Source: Ryuthela nishihirai
Lineage: Eukaryota; Arthropoda; Arachnida; Araneae; Heptathelidae
DNA length: 64,000 nt
Direction of reading: 5' to 3'
NCBI GenBank assembly: GCA_038380435.1
Contig: JAWZYU010000018.1
Span: forward strand, 49,028,251 to 49,092,250
Shown: piece by piece, positions 63,151 through 64,000 of the stretch
Layout of the letters: every line of letters begins with the position of its first letter
Numbering within the stretch: the first letter of the stretch is position 1
Notes under the pieces: model-generated
Databases searched by the model: none
Told to the model about the DNA's origin: nothing
The model's input: only the letters and a program-made list of their open reading frames with translations
Translations under genes and position numbers: made by a program

Positions 63151-64000
63151 GCGATTTAATACAATCTTCAGAAACATGACCCAACGAACGGCGTGGGCAT
63201 AATACTGTGTAAAATGGTTGACAAAATTAATTCATCTTCTAAGAACAGGATAAAACAGATATAAATAACGTACATATTCGGAAAAATGCATAAAGTAAAC
63301 ATAGTGTAGACTGTTCACAAAACGAGCTAAAGAACAGTAGAAATATTGACGTAGTGAAAAGCTGACCAAAATGCAATTGCGAGTAAATTTTTTCAGTAGT
63401 AACTGATTTGTAGGTATGCAGTCTTAGGTGATTCAGTAGCAAGTCCACGGCGAATGCCTCAATGTCCACTGTACCTAACCAATAGTATTTTGTTTTCCAT
63501 TTATGTTCAGAGGAATAAATATCGTTATTGTATTACGAATTGGCCTACGTAAAGATACTTTATTTTGTGGCTCCAATACCTTTCTGAACATAAAAAACAC
63601 CCTTCAATCTTAGAGTGCAAAAGTCTCTCATTTCATTAAAGTAATATTTGGGAGTGGAGTTTCGGAATTAGCAGATGGAATTCCGTTACAGCATGTTGGT
63701 CACACCAATTGAAACAGGCTTTCCAATGAGTATTAGCAAGCGAGATACAGACCATTATATTCATGGCATAGAGTCTGCTCTAATTAAGCCTTCGCCGAAA
63801 TCGACCTTGCAGAAGGAGCAGATAGCTAGAAAGGGAGTTGGGTGATGTCATCTCACTATTCCGTCTTGCATTAGACTAGATGCTGATCCTCTTGAAGTAA
63901 CCGTTACACTGCATTGTCTTGGACTCGTGGAAATAGATCCAGTGCTGAATTTGTTAGTTGCATGGCGTAGGCATAAGGGGAAAGCACTGCCTCAAAATTC
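63151..64000. other. Unassigned stretch to window end
   Basis: No gene recognised. The last 400 bases are somewhat less AT-rich and could belong to an unidentified element or exon continuing beyond the window. Confidence 0.4.

Overview
The window looks like repeat-dominated, AT-rich nuclear DNA from an arthropod, most likely an araneomorph spider. That is an inference from the transposon mix: a roughly 390 bp tRNA-derived SINE with a CCAA-type tail in more than a dozen copies, many decayed Tc1-like transposons, a CR1/Jockey-type LINE, hAT-like MITEs, a P element, a Tigger element and a Helitron-like end. I see no convincing ordinary host gene, rRNA gene, functional tRNA gene or CRISPR array.

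Layout. 1-945 mariner fossil. 1.7-2.0 kb and 5.7-6.05 kb MITE-like elements. 7.45-8.15 kb two hAT MITEs side by side. 8.15-8.9 kb Tc1 fossil. 9.07-9.42, 10.5-10.9 and 11.2-11.5 kb SINEs. 13.45-14.53 and 15.36-17.44 kb Tc1 elements. 17.7-18.6 kb nested and tandemly duplicated SINEs. 19.67-20.14 kb hAT MITE. 20.44-21.71 kb diverged satellite. 24.3-25.9 kb Tc1 with both inverted repeats. 26.7-30.7 kb a SINE whose tail has become a 43 bp satellite and which is split by a LINE. 31.4-35.7 kb MITEs, minisatellites, a Tc1 fragment and SINEs. 36.6-37.9 kb SINEs. 38.4 kb Tc1 fragment. 39.1-40.2 kb Helitron-like element. 42.3-43.1 kb Tc1 fossil. 43.25-47.33 kb LTR retrotransposon. 52.2-54.8 kb Tigger element. 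55.2-61.7 kb a P-superfamily element inserted in a SINE and itself carrying a younger SINE. 62.4-63.15 kb 90 bp tandem array.

The standout is 43250-47329 (minus strand). It is a very young LTR retrotransposon: I count one difference between its two 646 bp LTRs. It has a primer binding site, a polypurine tract and a 4 bp target duplication. Its single uninterrupted 950-codon frame lacks protease, reverse transcriptase, RNase H and the integrase core. Instead it joins a gag-like coiled coil, about 300 residues of unknown origin, a largely complete intronless thymidine phosphorylase, a degenerate C2H2 zinc-finger stretch and the last part of a Ty3/gypsy integrase. It therefore appears to be a transducing, non-autonomous retroelement that captured cellular mRNA sequence, comparable in layout to maize Bs1 or to gag-fused transducing retroviruses. 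Several thymidine phosphorylase active-site positions are changed.

Much of the rest is readable as insertion stratigraphy: SINE hit by P element hit by SINE, SINE hit by LINE, SINE hit by SINE followed by unequal exchange, and two hAT MITEs using the same 8 bp target. All other coding traces are broken transposase or reverse transcriptase relics.
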